A stretch of DNA of 64,000 nt, from the NCBI GenBank assembly GCA_030248135.1, contig JASANC010003917.1, positions 124,001-188,000 of the forward strand, given 5' to 3'. The translations under genes and the position numbers were made by a program. The notes beneath the pieces were generated by a model that searched no databases, had not been told where the DNA came from, and saw nothing but the letters and a program-made list of their open reading frames with translations. Origin of the DNA: Theristus sp. LFF4_11 (Eukaryota; Nematoda; Chromadorea; Monhysterida; Xyalidae). Positions 1 through 10,804 of this stretch are shown here, piece after piece (the stretch's first letter is position 1; every line of letters begins with the position of its first letter).

Positions 1-31
1 GCGTCATTAAATGCCGCTTCATGAATGCCGC
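1..31. repeat. Right half of a short palindromic MITE (CTTCATGAATGCC family), cut by window start
   Basis: The first 31 bases end in the terminus TTCATGAATGCCGC, preceded by a partial inner arm (TTAAATGCCGC). The same terminus closes four other copies of about 75-90 bp in this window (near 13.85, 14.5, 36.4 and 53.6 kb). Only the right arm is present. It lies just upstream of the acceptor of the first visible UTP4 exon. Confidence 0.6.
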
Positions 32-46
32 TCCACTGTACCGCAG

Positions 47-3000
47 CACGGCCACGTCTACGCGACCGGCATCGACGCGCGCATTCAACTGTTCAACAGT
101 GAACACGAACGCCGCACGGCGCCGCACAGCCACAGCCACTGGCTGCCGTTTGCGGCTCGCCAGAATCTGTCCGACCACGACGTCCGTACGTTGACGGCCG
201 TACAGAAGCGGCTGTACGCGGGCGGCGTCGACGGAGTGCTGACGGTGACGGCGGAGCCGCCCGAGAAGACGCGACTGAGGCTGATGCCGTTTGACGCGGT
301 GCGTTCGGCACCACAGACGGTCGCAACGCTAATTGTAGGCAATCAGCTGATTGGTTGGTGATCATCTCGTGCATGCATGCGTTCTGTGTGCACGACAGAC
401 TCCGCCTTCGCAGCCATGCCTGCACAGAATGCATGATCAGCAACCAATCAGCTGATTCTCTATAATTTAGAGTTCTACTGTGTATACGCTACCCGTTCGA
501 TGGTGTGGTGCTGCCGCATGATGCGGCTGCCCGCAACACACCGTGCGGGTGAACGAGTGGGTGCTGGTGGTTGCCGCAACACGATTGTAGGTGGTTATAA
601 GCTGTAGCAGCCGCACCACGGGTATGCTTGAGACAGATGGCGTTAGAAAGCAGGCAACCAGGCGTGTGAGGTGACACTGTGGCGTACCACGGAACGATGA
701 TCTGTTTTAAACGGGGTCAAAACGAAAAACGTTCGACATTGATTGACGGCGCAGTTGCAAAGAGTGCTCCGTGGCAGACCATGGCACCGGTCGCAGGTCT
801 GCCCTCTGGTGCTCTTTGTTGCTGTCGTGAGCAGTTGTTGCTTGTTCAAATCTCAAGAGTCATTCCGTGTCCTGGCTGGATTGATTGAAGTCGCTAGGTT
901 GCTAGGATTTGTTCGTAGTAACTGAAGTTGTAGTTCCTTGTTATGCACAAAGATGAGTAGTGTTAGTGTTAGTAAAGAAAGTTATCTATCCTCACTAACT
1001 CGACGTCACCCTGTTCACAGTCACGTTTCTGCTGCAGAAATTCGACATTTCCGTCGCTGCCACCGCACCGTTGGCTCTGTTCAATTATGGCGATCGCTTG
1101 GAAGTGTGGCGACTGGCGGATCAAGCGAACGCACAGCAGTGGCCAGGTCTGTGGCGACATCGTTTGTGTTGTGTGCTTGTTTGTCACGGTCCTTATCTAG
1201 CATCTGAACTAATGGCCTTGCCACGAGAGTTTGCGCAGCCTCTAAGTCCCCGCTTGATCCTGTGGGGCCTTAGTGGATCCGGGCCGTATTTCGCTTTCGG
1301 TGTTGCGAAGGCACTTGAATTTCTATTCTCTATTCCACAGCAAAACACAAGCACACACAAACTGCACACAAGTTCACGAAACGCACACAAGACACCACTG
1401 AACACAAGAGAAAGGTAGAGCACATGATGTGTGAAACAGTCTAGTCATGCGCCGTCATCTTCTCGCGGGGCGCATCCGGGCCAAGCAGCCAAAACACTGG
1501 CACGTGCAGCGCGCATGCACGAGCCAGCATTCCGACGGCTTCGCCCGTCCGCAACATTCGGTGGCCAACAGTCACCCTTCCCCGGACGGCGACTAACCCG
1601 GACGGCAGTTTTGTTCAGTCGAACACCACCAATGTGATATACATGGGTGGTGTGCTAGTTTATATTGAAAAATACTCCTGCAAAAAGTGTTTTTTTATTC
1701 TGCAGACCGCGACGGCGTTCAACTGCCAATGGAGCGTTTACCAGAGAAACTGATCGAGCTGACTGTTGGCTGTGAGCAGCACATTGTCACTGCGTCGCTC
1801 GGCACCGATGGCCGCTATCTTGCGTACTCCACGGAGCAACACACGCTCATTTATGCCATCGATGCTGACGTAAATTTTGCGAGTTCTTTTTTGTGTGTCC
1901 ACCTTGATACGTCAAGGGAACAGGGGTTACTGTTCACTAACGAGCCTTGGCTTCGGGGGAGTGGGGAGTTGATCGTCAAATATCGCTCTCACGTGCAGCG
2001 TGACCGATGCTGCATTGTTTTGGCACATTTCCGTAGTGGCATGGGGAGCATTCAAAAAACCTCTGATTGCTAATACCGTATTACCCCCATTAAACCCCCC
2101 CCACCACCATTAATCTCCCCCCCCCCCCACCAATAAACCCCCACCCCCCCCCGACCAGTTTCCGAATAATTCCCCCACAAATAATCCCCCATGGGGGATT
2201 ATTGGAGACCTGTTTGAAACACATACCCAGCGAATTCAGTGGCTGGTTGCAGCGAAAATGATGAAATTGTGCTACCAAAGGCCCCAAATTGGTGAGTTAA
2301 TAGTAATTTCATTACAAAAGGCTGTTATAAAAGGAAGTTTCTATGTAGAGTAGAAGTTTCTACGACTTTCTTGCCTGCCATGCAATGTATTTTTGCCATT
2401 TTTCAACAAACCCCCACCCCTAGAATTTTTTGTAAATAAACCCCCCCCCCACCAATAAACCCCCACCCCTAAAAGTCGCTGACGTATTAATCCCCCATGG
2501 GGGTTTATTGGGGGTAATACGGTATACTGGTACCCGTTGGTCAAACTTCAGCGAACCTGTGCGGGTACCTCGGTCTACCCTCTTCCCCATTTTGCATTCA
2601 GTTTGTCGTCGCATTTTTATCACATGTGTTCTCAAGAAGCGCATGTAAAAATCTAAATTATTTCAGTTTTGGTATATACAAACTGAATTTGAACAAATTT
2701 TGATTTGGATCTTTCAAAAATGGAAAATGCTGACCCAAAATCTCCGCCGACGCCGATCAGTTCGCTCGACGAAGCGCAGGTGACAGAGAAGCTGATCGAA
2801 GCTGTTTTGCTTTTTTGGAGCCAGCAGCCCCCTTCTCCGAAACCAGCAAGCAAGCAAGCAAGCAAACAAGCAAACAAACAAACAAACAAACAAACAAACA
2901 AACAAACGAACAAACAAATAAACAACGAAAAACAACAGTTTCCAGTAGATTTCAGTTTTCTTTCTTTTCAAAACAGGCAAGTAGACCCACCAAATAAAAC

Positions 3001-6000
3001 TGAGCATTTTTTCCCGTTGCCCCAACATCTTTCCTTGATTTTCAACTTAAATTACAGACACTGGAAAATATGAACTTTTCCGCACATCCGTCGAACGACT
3101 TTTTGCTGCCAGCAGCAAAAAGTCGTCGGACAGTCGTGCGCAAGAAATTCTATTCGCGTGCGCATTTGTCTTTTTCGCACGGACAAACAGTCGTTCTAAA
3201 TCCCGTGCGCAAAACAGTCGTGTCGGATCACGTAAGTCACACGCACGAAATTCTAATTCGCGTGGGCACAAGTTTTTTTGCGTGCGCACGGACAACGTTC
3301 TAAATCTGCGCGCAAAACAGTCGTTCGTGCGAACGACAGTCATGCGTGCGAAATTTATTCGCGTGCCATTTTTTAAGTTCTGTCTCCGTGCGTACGCACG
3401 AAATCTATTGCTAAACGCGCCTTAAAAATAATTTGTCAATTCCCGTTTTCAATTTGCTAGGGCAGCATTTGCATTTTTGTCCGCAACAGAACGGACTTTT
3501 TTGGTCACGGCATTTGAACGACAGTCGTTGACGGATGCTGCACGTTTTCTAATTCCCGCGCAAGCTTGTCCGTCCGCACGTTCGGACATACCACACAACT
3601 TTTTGCCCACGCGAATTAGTTTTCCGTTGTTGCCGACACTTCAGTCGTTCTAAATGCCGTGCGCAGTTTTCAGTTTTGTCGTGTGGCGTAAACGAAACGA
3701 CTGTTTTGCGCCCCGCATTTAGAACGACGTGCGTTCCGTGCGTACGTAAGAAAAACTAATTGCTAAACGCGCCTTTAGTTTCTTCACTTTGTCAACAAAA
3801 GAACTAGCATAAAAAGCGCAAGCGGCAGATTTAAAGCGGAAAAAGCGTGAAACTGTTAAACAACGAAACACAACATTGCCATGTAGACCAAACTTGAACA
3901 GTAACAAAGAACAAAGCTGGAAATAAAGCGAACGCCGACCAGAGCCAGCCCATTGGCGGTCGACCGAGATGGGACATGGAAGGAGAGGCACGGGTCCAGG
4001 GTGCTTTATTTATACCAAGAGCGTGAATTGTGTTCTCCAGAAAGGGGGCATTTTGAGTGATTTAAAAATATGTGGGTAAAAGTTTGCGAAGGCTCAATAT
4101 TCTCGGGCCGGGCACCGACTTGCGGAATGTAAAACGTAATACCAGCCCACTCTTGTGTGCTCGGCATCGAGTGTCCTGAATTCTGACTGATGTAGGCCGC
4201 GTTTGGTATCAATCACAAATCCCATTAGGAATCAGCTTTATTTTACAATAAGGACGTTTAGACTGAGTTGTTTGTTGGCAGAACAACGGGTAACAACACC
4301 GAGTTAGTGTCAAAGCGCTAGTCCAGTTCAGCAAAAAGGTAAATGTTTGTATAACAAAGGGTAACAGCACGGAGTTTTTTTTTAATGTCACCGCACTAAT
4401 CCGGCAAACAGGGCACATAAGACCATGGTATAAGTACAAACACGTGAAACACAGCGCATACAAAATCAACACATGATAAAAGATTGTAAGATTTTTTTGG
4501 GGAAAATGAAAAGCTTACAAAAAAGAAACAACAAAACGACAATCCACGGTGATCCAAAGGGTTACAAAAAAAACATGTGCTCCTGCATTCTGGGTTTCTG
4601 GTGGGAAATGTGGCTTTCTGAATATATTCCAAGACTTTTTAACTCTATTTAAATATAGAGTATATATAAAGTATATGAAGAAGACAAGGCAAGCACAGAT
4701 AACACAGATCAACAATAATAAGCATTGGCAGTTCAATTCGAACTGACAATGCATGCACACATCAAAATACAGTAAGACAGCAATATATGTAGGTGAAACA
4801 CAGATTCAAATAAAATTCAACAAGAAAAAGAATGGGAGTTTTTTCAGAATGAAAAGAGTTCACTTTTCCGGTACGAAAAGTGGGCAGGAATTTGCACATT
4901 GTTTACGGTCGGAAAAGTCATGAGAAGATTCGTGCATAGAATAAAAGGTTGATGTTTTGTTATTTTGTTTCCGTTCAAAAGGCTGTTTTCGAAAGGTTGA
5001 GAAAAGAACTAAAAGTTAAAATTATTCTAAGAAAAAGCGTGGGTTTAACCGTCGATCTGTTTTCCATCTGGCTTGATTTTGAATGTATATCTCATGGATC
5101 GTTTTTCAGCCTTTGTTATGCGTGTCGGCCCTATTCTTCTATGGTCCAGTCTGATGGACACGTGTATTGCTCATCCAAACACGCATCTTTGGTTACACTG
5201 TGAAGCGTGAAGTGTTGATTTATCAAGACCGTCAAGTGGCTGCCCTAGCCTAGCTACACTAGCTCAAGCTTAGAATTGTGTCCAGACTAGGGTTGTCAAA
5301 CAAAAATCAATTTTTTTTAAAAGTGATTAAAAAAACAAAAATGCCGATTTTTTAAAAAAATCGAAAAATTTTCCTCTAATATGCTCTGAAAACCTCACTT
5401 TTGGCCCAATTTTTCGAAAGTTCAACAAAAATTTTCTTTGACATTACCTCGTAAAACCGTCATCAGTCGATTTTGGACCGTTTTACCGACTGATTTCAGG
5501 CTTCAACAACATCTGCGATGAAGTTTTTGAGCGTCCCAAAGGTTGGCTTACCATTTCCGATGCAGATAAGGTGACGATTCGCCTCGCAATCTAAATTTTA
5601 GCGTCCGAGCTGCTCCGTTTTCAAGCGTTACGTTGCCTGGTTGCTGTTTCGTGTCCTGCCGTTGCGACACATCATCAGAATTGATCGAATTTCAAGCCGG
5701 TATGCGTATTTTTACTTGGGCTGGGGACAATTAGTGACGTTATGGGAGGCAAAACACAAGAAGAGGTATGGTAACGGTTGAGAAAAGGGGTAAATGAGGT
5801 CACCCAAACAAAATCTGGAAAGTTCGGCCATACGGGAGTCATTCGGGAGGCGATTGCACATCAAATGTGGTTCTTCGAACTCCCTGGTTGATTTAGCACA
5901 ACTTTGATTTTTGAAATTAAAAAAAAAATTTTTTAACATTTTTAACAACCCTAGTCCAGACACACTGAATAACTGTACACAGAACATCTGGGTTACACAT

Positions 6001-9000
6001 AATACGCAATACAAAATGAGGCGTTAGCACAACACACAACATGCAACATGCATTGCTTGGTGTTAATAATCCACGACAGTGGTTGCAGCTTCGTGCGTGA
6101 CAACCCCACGTACAGGATTTGAGTGTTGACTCTTCGGCGCTTGTCGTGAACTCTGGCTGCCTGGGGCCGCTTTACTATCAGTCACAGATCACGACTAGGA
6201 ATCAGCTTTGATATTACAAAAAAGACGTTTAAGTCCGAGTTATGATACGATATGACACTGGGTAATAACGCCGACTCAGCGACGAAGCACTAAGCATACA
6301 AGGCAAGCACAGAAATACACAAGTATATAGCACAAATACAGATTCAGATGGAACACATAAAGTACAAAATTAGATCATAATGAAGATGCAGAATAAAGTT
6401 CAGAATAGTTCAGAAAAAAGGTTCAGAGTAGTTCAGAAAAAGGTTCAGAAAAAGAGATGCAGAATACAGGGTGTGCTACAATAAACCTCCGTCGTGAATT
6501 CAAGGAATTCACGACAATGGTTGCAGCGAATATCTTTTAGTCTTTTTGTAATTCCGTCACGCGAAAAATAAGAGTACCAATACCAATGAAATGCAAAAAA
6601 CACTTATATACAATGTCTCGGCGCTAATTATATAACACGTTGTATGCAACACTTTTTCTTTATTTTTCAGACACAAAATCAGACACGAAAGTTTCCAAAA
6701 GCCAACGAGCAAAACGTTCTTCAAAATTGCAGATAAAACACAAATTTTCAGCACACGTTACATGAAAAACCAACAAACGTTGTACAACCGAACCAAAACA
6801 TTCCGTGTAGCGTCGAAAATCGAGAAAAAAGTCAAAACTTCCAGAGGCACCCGCAGGCCAATTTTCGAATGCCATCAGCATTTTTGGATGTCAATGGCAT
6901 CCATTTTGATGCCAAAAAAATTCCACTCTGCAGCCGCGTTGAACCAAGGGCGTTTCAGTTCATCTGATAGAGTGGTAGTTGCGATATATGACACCCTTCT
7001 GGTCGCAGTGCAAAATGAAACGGCGAAAAATCTCAGAGCCTCTGAGTGTAGACACGCGTCCCGTGACGATAAGACCCGATCTGGCCCTCGTCAGCATCAT
7101 TTTGATGCGACGAAAATCGCGTAGAAATCCGATGTTTTGTTTCTTCGTATCTTTTTGGCAGCGTACACCCGACAAGATTATCATTTCCTCTTCGCTGCCT
7201 TGACTCATGTCGGCTGTCATTACCAATGACGTTGGCGGATTGATTCCCTTGTTCAGCAGCCGATTGATGATTGCGCTTTTCTGGCCGTTGTAAAGAATCA
7301 ACAGTTAGATTCTTGATTTTCTAATAACAAAAAAATAAAGACAAACCTGAAGATTCGTCGCAAATTTAGAAAATACTTTATGTGGATTTTTAACTGTAAA
7401 AACTATCTAAACCATACAGTATTTACAAGATCGCAAACAAGAGTAAGAGAGCACCAATGCTTGTATCAAAAAAAACGAATAATGATCAAGGAGGCGGGAA
7501 ATCCAGCTACCGTATTACCCCCATTAAACCCCCCCCCACCATTAATCCCCCCCCACCAATAAACCCCCACCCCCCGACCAGTTTCCGAATAATCCCCCCC
7601 CCACAAATAATCCCCCATGGGGGATTATTGGAGACCTGTTTGAAACACATACCCAGCGAATTCAGTGGCTGGTTGCAGTGAAAATGATGAAATTGTGCTA
7701 CCAAAGGCCCCAAATAGGTGAGTTAATAGTAATTTCATCACAAAAGGCTGTTATAAAAGGAAATTTCTATGTAGAGTAGAAGTTTCTGCGACTTTCTTGC
7801 CTGCCACGCAAGGTATTTTTGCCATTTTTCAACAAACCCCCACCCCTAGAATTTTTTTGTAAATAAACCCCCCCCCACCAATAATCCCCCCCCCACCAAT
7901 AAACCCCCACCCCTAAAAGTCGCTGACGTATTAATCCCCCATGGGGGTTTATTGGGGGTAATACGGTATATAAGCAGACAAAAAAACGCGTCAGCTCAAC
8001 AGATGTGCACAAGCGCGAGCAAAAAAGGCAAAGGCGGATTTTAAGATTAAAAGGCGGATGCACGTAGAACAATGAACGGTATGTATGCTTGATACTTCAC
8101 AGGCAGACACTTGATGTTTGAATGCTGCTGTCTTTATAAAAATAACCATGTAACAGATAGGATTTAGTTACCAGAACAACATAGTCAACACAACAAAAAC
8201 CACGGTAAAAGTAGATTCTAAAGGTCTAAGAGAAAAATACACCTACATTTGTTTTTTTTTCACAAACACCATTGTTGTTGAAGCATCGCATTGCTTTAAA
8301 CGTATTCGCCGTGCTGCTTTCTCTCACGCAAACACGCTGATCTTTGTTGGTGTTGTGCATTGTGTTACGAACACATCCCCGTTTCCAGATTTTCCATCCA
8401 TCCTACAATACAGGCACGAATGCCCCATGTTTCCCGATCACAAATCTCACCACTGCGTCGTATCAACGACATCGAGGTACCCCACGAGTTCGCCCTCGGG
8501 TCGCACCTCTGGCTCGTTTCGAGTATCAGTCAGTCAGAGTTTTGCCGTGCGTTTTCGCTCAGTCCGAGACGCCCCGTTGCGAGTCGGTTCATTGCGAGAC
8601 GCACAGCGTGCTGCCAGCCGCGAGGCACGTCGAGTTCAGCGGTGCACATGGAAAGTCGCTGGCGCTCTTGGTGGCGGCGCAAGGGGGCGCACTGAATCTG
8701 GTGCAGCTGTCGCGTGCCGCCTGCCGAATGACGCCGATCCAGATGAAATGGCCGAAACTGAGAGCTGGTGTGTTCAGTTGCGCTTGCTTTCGGTCAGCAG
8801 TTCATTGTTGTTATGCGCATTGGTTGGTTTTTATTGTGAACCGCGTTTTTTTCGCCGTTGCTGAATAACGCACATTACGCACGTGTCGTTTTGCTGTTAA
8901 AAACAGAAAACTTTACGCAAACTTACTTGAACTTGACTGACCGACCAGCGCGACGGTTCACCGTTACACCGCACAATACAACACAGAAAATCAGTGTTTG

Positions 9001-10367
9001 CATCATCTTACACCGGGTTCAATATTGATTCAGGCAGCTTCTTTGTGCGTCGTGTTGCGCTCGACGGAGCAACGCAACTGGCAGTGGCACTCACCTCGCA
9101 GTATCAGTTGTATGCGTTCGTTGTGAGCACACCTGAACTGGTATGCTTGCTGAATTGCACAAATGCAGCGTTTGATGGCACCCAAAACCGATGCGTTCAT
9201 TCGTCACACTGATTTTTAAAGATTCGCATACTCTGTATTTGAAGTGACAGGTTTCAACGACCATAAGTAGCACTTTAACTGTATTCTTTACATTTTCCGT
9301 TCGAAAGCAGTCAAAAAAAAAAAAATTCCGTACCAGGCTGACGCAGTGCCGAATGAATGTGCCGTCCAACTCCCCGTTCGTCGCGCAGTACCCGTCGACC
9401 TTTGCTGGCTGCCGCAAAAAAAGGAGGAAACTCGATCAAAAACACCAGTCGATCATCAATCGACCACCACCGCAACACTGGCGGTATTGTATGGCGATGG
9501 TAAGCTGGCAGATTGTGGAAAACGAGACCGGGTTCATCTCACGGAGAACTATTTTTTTTCCAAATTTTCTTCCCTCTCCAGGTGAACTGTATCTATACGA
9601 ACTACACCGCGTCACCACTGCGACCGGAGTTTCAATAAGACCGCCGGCCGAGATTCGCGGTCATCGGATGCTACGGTCGGCATTCTGCGGCCGGAAGACC
9701 GTATCGACTCGCAATCTGTGTCGTCCGCCGCCGCTCGGCGTGCACGCGTCAGCAGACGGACAATTGCTGGTGTACTCGACGGAGCGCCTGCTGTTTGTCG
9801 ACGTTCACGAGCTCGCGAATGTTCGTTTGTCTAGTTTAGAATGATGTTCTTATTGTGAAATATTAGTGGTTTTCCATGGTATCTCTTCCATTTGGTACAG
9901 CACTCCAGTACATTGCTGTGAGACGCCACGGATCGAGTGCAATTTGGGTTTTCAGTGCGATTTTTTACCGCCAACTTAGTTTTAGGACGCGACCGGAGGT
10001 GCTATGGAGTCGTGGCTCCTGGTTAATTTTTATTAGCAAATAATGAACACTGTTCGTGTGCATCTGTGAATCTCTCCCAATGTTGAGTGCTGAAAATTTC
10101 CACAGTTGCATGCGAAAATTCAGTGAGCCGCAGTCTGGTGCCGTTGTAACTGTAGGTCGCCGTTGCACACAACCTGCAAACGCTGCTTTCTTTGTTGTTG
10201 GGATTTTTAGGCGATGTTTTTAGCCAGGGCTAACCCAGAGAAGCGTACAGAACGCCATTGAGTAGGGCGCCCATCGAGGTTTCTTTGTCATAAGTGCCTA
10301 TACACCCCTCGGCGGGGCTCGATCCCCCGACCGCATACCGTATTACCTCCCTCAACCCGGGGGTCCT

Positions 10368-10420
<53 letters not shown>

Positions 10421-10804
10421 GGGGTGGGGGGGGAGCCGTGGGGTTCCCGCTCTTGTCCCTGACCTAATCCCGGGGCCCATCACCCGGCGAGGGGGGGGGT
10501 TTATTTTTAGGGGGGGGGGGTTTAATTTTGGGGGGGGGGGTTAATAGAGGTAATACGGTAGACTGTAGTCTAACGCACTACCACCAGGCCACGAGGGTGC
10601 TTTCGTGTTTTGAACTTTAGTTTTTCGTGTTCCGTTCAGTGCCATTCGCCCGTCGACAGCTGGCCAACCACCGACCGTTACGAGCACATTTGCTTGGCGC
10701 GATTCCTGCAGTCGAATGCGGTGTTACTGATTGAAATCACAGAGTCCGAGTATCTGAAACAGTTGCCGCCGGCGCTGAAAGTGAAAAAGTTTGGCATTTC
10801 ATAA
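47..10804 (+). CDS. UTP4: UTP4 (cirhin) homologue, C-terminal eight exons, 5' end outside window
   Basis: UTP4 is a WD40 protein of the UtpA/t-UTP subcomplex of the nucleolar SSU processome, needed for pre-18S rRNA transcription and processing. The exons I assign are 47-319, 1038-1146, 1706-1869, 8563-8767, 9034-9140, 9337-9499, 9582-9820 and 10640-10804. All junction phases agree, giving 474 residues to a TAA stop. Recognisable family segments are SDHDVRTL with YAGGVDG (exon 1), LFNYGDRLEVWRL (exon 2), DGRYLAYST (exon 3), LLVAAQGGALNLVQLS (exon 4), LYGDGELYLYEL across exons 6-7, and the C-terminus LPPALKVKKFGIS, which matches the cirhin ending LPPPIKKKKFGT. The human protein is about 686 residues, so roughly 200 N-terminal residues lie upstream. 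Introns reach 6.7 kb and are full of MITEs. The first donor (ACG|GTCGCA) is weak and lies at a MITE edge. Confidence 0.9.
318..482. mobile_element. MITE with CCAATCAGCTGATTGG inner arms
   Basis: Two inverted arms face each other: GGCAATCAGCTGATTGGTTG on the left and CAACCAATCAGCTGATT on the right. The right end reads GAGTTCTACTG, a variant of the family terminus CAGTCGAACTC. The left end is degenerate and begins at or inside the donor region of the first visible UTP4 exon. Related copies are at 13.1 and 54.4 kb, and a 2-kb relative is at 45-47 kb. Confidence 0.6.
2074..2524. mobile_element. TA-flanked MITE with C/G-homopolymer arms (TACCGTATTACC family)
   Basis: The termini are perfect inverted repeats: TACCGTATTACCCCCAT at the left and its complement at the right, next to a TA dinucleotide. 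Inside are C-tracts interleaved with A/T-rich spacers such as AATAAACCCCC, plus CCCCCATGGGGG palindromes. The core (about 2200-2400) is ordinary sequence nearly identical to that of the copy at 7.5 kb. There is no coding capacity. It lies in the 6.7-kb UTP4 intron. Confidence 0.85.
2842..2925. repeat. (AAGC)n/(AAAC)n microsatellite
   Basis: A run of AAGC units passes into AAAC units and forms a simple-sequence tract in the UTP4 intron. Just upstream, 2720-2790 reads like coding sequence (MENADPKSPPTPISSLDEAQ, then a possible GTGACA donor), but no partner exon is visible and it is not called as a gene. Confidence 0.85.
3060..3770. repeat. Region of diverged direct and inverted GCGCACGAAATTC-type repeats
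   Basis: About 700 bp is built from degenerate copies of two short modules: a GTCGTTCTAAATCCCGTGCG-like unit and a GTGCGCACGAAATTCTAATTC-like unit. They occur in both orientations at irregular spacing. No terminal repeats or open frame organise the block. It looks like an old decayed minisatellite inside the UTP4 intron. Confidence 0.5.
3980..4810. repeat. Diverged dispersed repeat, copy 1 (partner near 6.1-6.5 kb)
   Basis: The stretch with TAGGAATCAGCTTT at about 4220, followed by a GACGTTTA-containing segment, recurs in the same order at 6195-6235. A second shared stretch (AAGGCAAGCACAGA) follows in both at different spacing. This suggests two degenerate insertions of one element. No coding sequence or clear terminal repeat is visible, so the class is unknown. 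Confidence 0.45.
5288..5953. mobile_element. hAT-type MITE with exact 8-bp target duplication, copy 1
   Basis: The 666-bp element begins TAGGGTTGTCAAA and ends with the matching inverted terminus TTAACAACCCTA. It is flanked on both sides by the direct repeat GTCCAGAC (5280-5287 and 5954-5961). An 8-bp target duplication with a TAGGGTTG terminus is typical of hAT transposons. There is no transposase frame, so it is non-autonomous. It lies in the long UTP4 intron. A second copy with its own exact duplication is at 44118-44856. Confidence 0.88.
6120..6500. repeat. Diverged dispersed repeat, copy 2
   Basis: This is the partner of the 3980-4810 segment, sharing TAGGAATCAGCTTT, the GACGTTTA block and AAGGCAAGCACAGA in the same order. 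It also holds short TTCAGAATAGTTCAGAAAAA-like tandem units near 6395-6445. It has no open frame. Confidence 0.4.
6960..7301 (-). pseudogene. Fragment of a UPF1-like superfamily 1 helicase (motifs V and VI)
   Basis: A 113-codon open frame antisense to UTP4 carries the end of the second RecA domain of an SF1 helicase. TADMSQGSEEEMIILS resembles motif V, and IGFLRDFRRIKMMLTRAR resembles motif VI of the UPF1/ZNFX1/Dna2-like group, including the arginine finger. Motifs I-IV are not found nearby. An in-frame stop lies just upstream with no usable acceptor, and the frame ends abruptly after NYHSIR. I infer a captured or retroposed gene fragment, although an exon of a nested gene whose other exons I cannot see is possible. 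The frame has no stops across the helicase motifs, which suggests recent origin or some constraint. Confidence 0.65.
7508..7968. mobile_element. TA-flanked MITE with C/G-homopolymer arms, copy 2
   Basis: The termini TACCGTATTACCCCCAT and complement are the same as in the 2074-2524 copy, and the core sequence (about 7620-7830) is nearly identical, so the two copies are young relative to each other. Homopolymer lengths differ between copies. It lies in the same UTP4 intron. Confidence 0.85.
10184..10604 (-). mobile_element. tRNA-derived SINE, reverse orientation, split by a MITE
   Basis: Read on the minus strand it starts CCTCGTGGCCTGGTGGTAG, a tRNA-like 5' end with a pol III A box. A GGATCGAGCCC-type B box follows, then a body with GGGTTAGCCCTGG and an AAC-rich tail. 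The 7-mer TGCTTTC flanks both ends (10184-10190 and 10598-10604) as a probable target duplication. A MITE (10336-10560) interrupts it between the B box and the tRNA-like 5' part. It lies in the last UTP4 intron. Confidence 0.8.
10336..10560. mobile_element. TA-flanked C/G-homopolymer MITE nested in the SINE
   Basis: The terminal TACCGTATTACC and its complement match the family. The element has inserted at a TA within the SINE, whose uninterrupted sequence can be read in the 30.3-kb copy. The interior is reduced to G-tracts, including one run of 51 consecutive G (10369-10419). The true length of that run should be treated as uncertain. Confidence 0.85.

Noticed and set aside
2705..3073. Open frame with MENADPKSPPTPISSLDEAQ followed by a Lys/Gln/Thr repeat
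   Set aside because: The first 20 codons look coding, but the rest is the AAAC microsatellite and no partner exon or family was found. It sits inside a UTP4 intron whose flanking exons already join in phase.
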